From contig JASANE010007193.1 of assembly GCA_030248225.1 (NCBI GenBank), positions 1 through 64,000 of the forward strand: 64,000 nucleotides of DNA, given 5' to 3'. Position numbers and translations under genes: made by a program. Positions 62,131-64,000 of this stretch are shown here, piece after piece. This DNA is from Trileptium ribeirensis (Eukaryota; Nematoda; Enoplea; Enoplida; Thoracostomopsidae). Numbering within the stretch: position 1 is the first letter of the stretch; every line of letters begins with the position of its first letter. Under the pieces are notes generated by a model. It did not search any database. It was not told where the DNA came from and saw only the letters and a program-made list of their open reading frames with translations.

Positions 62131-63240
62131 TTTTTGTTTGTTTTGTCTAGTCCAATTCGAAAATTTTACTCTCTAATTCTACTATCTATACACTTCTGGT
62201 ATTGATAGTGTAAAGGCGAAGCGCATCATTAGGCGCTTCAAAGCAAAATTTTAAAAACAAATTATATATAACAAATTAATGACACCACTATAATTCATAT
62301 GTTAAATGCGTGTCATTCGTTATGCTGTCATACACTATAACGGCAATAACTGTTATTTATTGGAGAAGTATAACATTAATAATTGCACACATTTTTATTG
62401 TATCTATAACGTCGAAGCGCTATGCCAAAACCTACAATTTCCAATTTTACTTTCAAACTGCCGCCAATTTGAAAAATATACAAACACTACTTCACATTTT
62501 ATCGTATTGTGAACCGTAATTGTTTTGTATAACCAAATATACTTCATCTTAAGCTGCATTTAAATAAAATATGCAATTTTGATATGAAGTAAGCGTAGGC
62601 ATTCGCAATTATATATTGGAAATGTTGAAGCACTAAATATTATTATATCGTAAATAAAAGACACATTGCGGCAAAACTGGAGCAAATGTTGGTCTGCTAT
62701 CGCATTGTGCAGCATTGAAGAACTGCAGTTGCTAATACAGTATTTAATTTGGGGATGCTTCCACGGCGTTGGTTGACGCTGAGTGATCTGTATTTAAGTA
62801 GTGTCATCACATTGAAATGTCTGGTAACAGCATCAAGTGCTTCTCCGCTGAAACTAGACAAATGTTAGGCGAAATGGAGCAGTTACTGAAACTGGTGCTC
62901 ACTGTTACGCTTTCTCTGGTGGATTCATAACGCTCGTTTTCATATCTTCAACGCATAAAAACTTGGCCAAGAGTTGGATCCGCAATAGCAGAACCCAACA
63001 GCATCTTAGGCATACTAACATTCTCGGCCTACACAAAAATTTATTGAATAGAATTAACATTAAGCCACTTATGAAAGAAATTATTAACAAAACAAGCTTA
63101 AAACCATTTTTGAAAAAATTGACTAATCCATTGTATTTCATATCCTCGCGTTTGGTATTCGACCCGTATTCAGCGCCTACCGGAGAAGAAACGTAGACTT
63201 TAGAGAAGTGTAAAAGGTAAGGGAACATCGAGCCTTAGTA
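62131..63240. other. Spacer, no gene recognised
   Basis: AT-rich. Overlapping frames on both strands at 62905-63228 (107 codons minus, 77 codons plus) have no domain. Confidence 0.45.
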
Positions 63241-64000
63241 GAAAATGCACAAGAACGATAAGACAGGTGAGGACAAATCGTGAGCATCGTATTCTAAACT
63301 CTGACCTAAATCATTGCAATGGGGTCATTCATTAAGCCTTTGCTGAGGCTTTAGGATTGACATAAATGACAATAACTATTTATCCCATGATCTGATTACA
63401 GTGATTTTACCCCAGTATTTGGCTCAGCTCGCCAATGCGATTCCAAAATATATGAAACTATACATTTATCGAGAATTTTCCTCAAAAATTTTGGTTAGCA
63501 TTGGGAACCTAAAAAACCCAAAAATTGTTTTGTCATAAAATGACCCTAATGGATATTTTTGACTCAGCTCGTCCAGCTGAGTCAAGGGTACAAAAATTAT
63601 CGCGGTATCTTCAAAATAGACGAGATTTGGCTTGGGGGGACTTAACAGGAAAGATCTTCTGACCTCAATAGTGGTTTCAGCTATGTGAACAACAGATCTT
63701 TCTTTAAGGCAGGTCATCTCTATGAAACGATGATGATGATTTAGTAACGGACAATATTCAGAGGAATAATTTGCTTGTAAGGTGGTTTTCTAATGCATTT
63801 ACAGGAAGTTAACTGTAGTGTTCCAGAAATACAAAATCAAACTGAGACGGTTCGGTGCGCTGTTTAGTTCACAATCGTTTAGGAAAATTGGTAAGATAAA
63901 CATAGTCACACGCGGGATAGATTTACACAATGTTTTCTGCCCAAATACAAAAGATATGATGTGCTACCCTCTTCGTCATATCTTTGGACAAAGTTTTATT
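63241..64000 (+). mobile_element. RT element copy at the right edge, cut by the window
   Basis: Direct, nearly identical copy of 39119-39880, starting AAAATGCACAAGAACGATAA. It includes the conserved hairpin near 63560 and the start of the reverse-transcriptase frame (TTCCAGAAATACAAAATCAA onward). The left flank differs from that at 39119, which fixes the element's 5' boundary. The continuation lies outside the window. Confidence 0.9.

Noticed and set aside
62905..63228. 107-codon minus frame with hydrophobic stretch
   Set aside because: No domain, no splice or start support, and an equally open frame on the other strand.

Overview
The window is nuclear DNA of an animal. The sequence shows AT-rich, repeat-dense DNA, GT-AG introns of 0.4 to at least 3.8 kb, satellites, tRNA-derived short repeats and several retrotransposon fragments. 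The one clear host gene is a sestrin, a family mainly of animals. The species and phylum cannot be read from the sequence; an invertebrate fits best but is not proven.

Layout. 1-12.3 kb is almost wholly satellite and low-complexity DNA: a 103-bp array at the left edge, an 87-bp array (2.1-3.0 kb), a head-to-head field of about 400-bp units carrying a decayed reading frame (4.6-10.5 kb), and 1.4 kb of pyrimidine-rich minisatellite. 12.3-13.8 kb holds a dead RTE-like reverse transcriptase tail and two tRNA-derived SINE-like copies. 15.86-33.39 kb (+ strand) holds seven exons of a sestrin, whose phases join perfectly into 460 codons. Its introns contain a 5'-truncated non-LTR insertion with a perfect 13-bp target duplication and an intact RNase H frame, a TIR element and several dispersed repeats. 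At the end of exon 7 the last 67 bases of the exon plus the first 23 of the intron, splice donor included, have been amplified into a 90-bp array of about 21 units (33.3-35.3 kb). The final sestrin exon (about 29 residues expected) was not found.

35.9-47.3 kb is nested mobile DNA: a 3.8-kb palindrome with 1.5-kb arms, a dead Jockey/CR1-like reverse transcriptase, a second copy of the palindrome loop and arm, and copies of the intron TIR element. 47.8-53.2 kb is mostly unassigned except for one strong 53-codon exon of unknown identity (50.66 kb). 53.2-56.9 kb has 23-bp minisatellite arrays in opposite orientations around 2.2 kb of ordinary DNA. Next to them (57.0-57.7 kb) lies the 3' end of a Ty3/gypsy-type pol whose integrase GPY/F module is followed by a complete PWWP domain, a possible chromatin-reading arrangement parallel to the chromodomain of chromoviruses. 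59.76-60.26 kb is another TIR element, and the right edge (63.24 kb on) is a further copy of the reverse-transcriptase element, cut by the window end.

The points most worth following are the PWWP-integrase fusion, the satellite grown from a sestrin exon-intron boundary, and the 3.8-kb palindrome.
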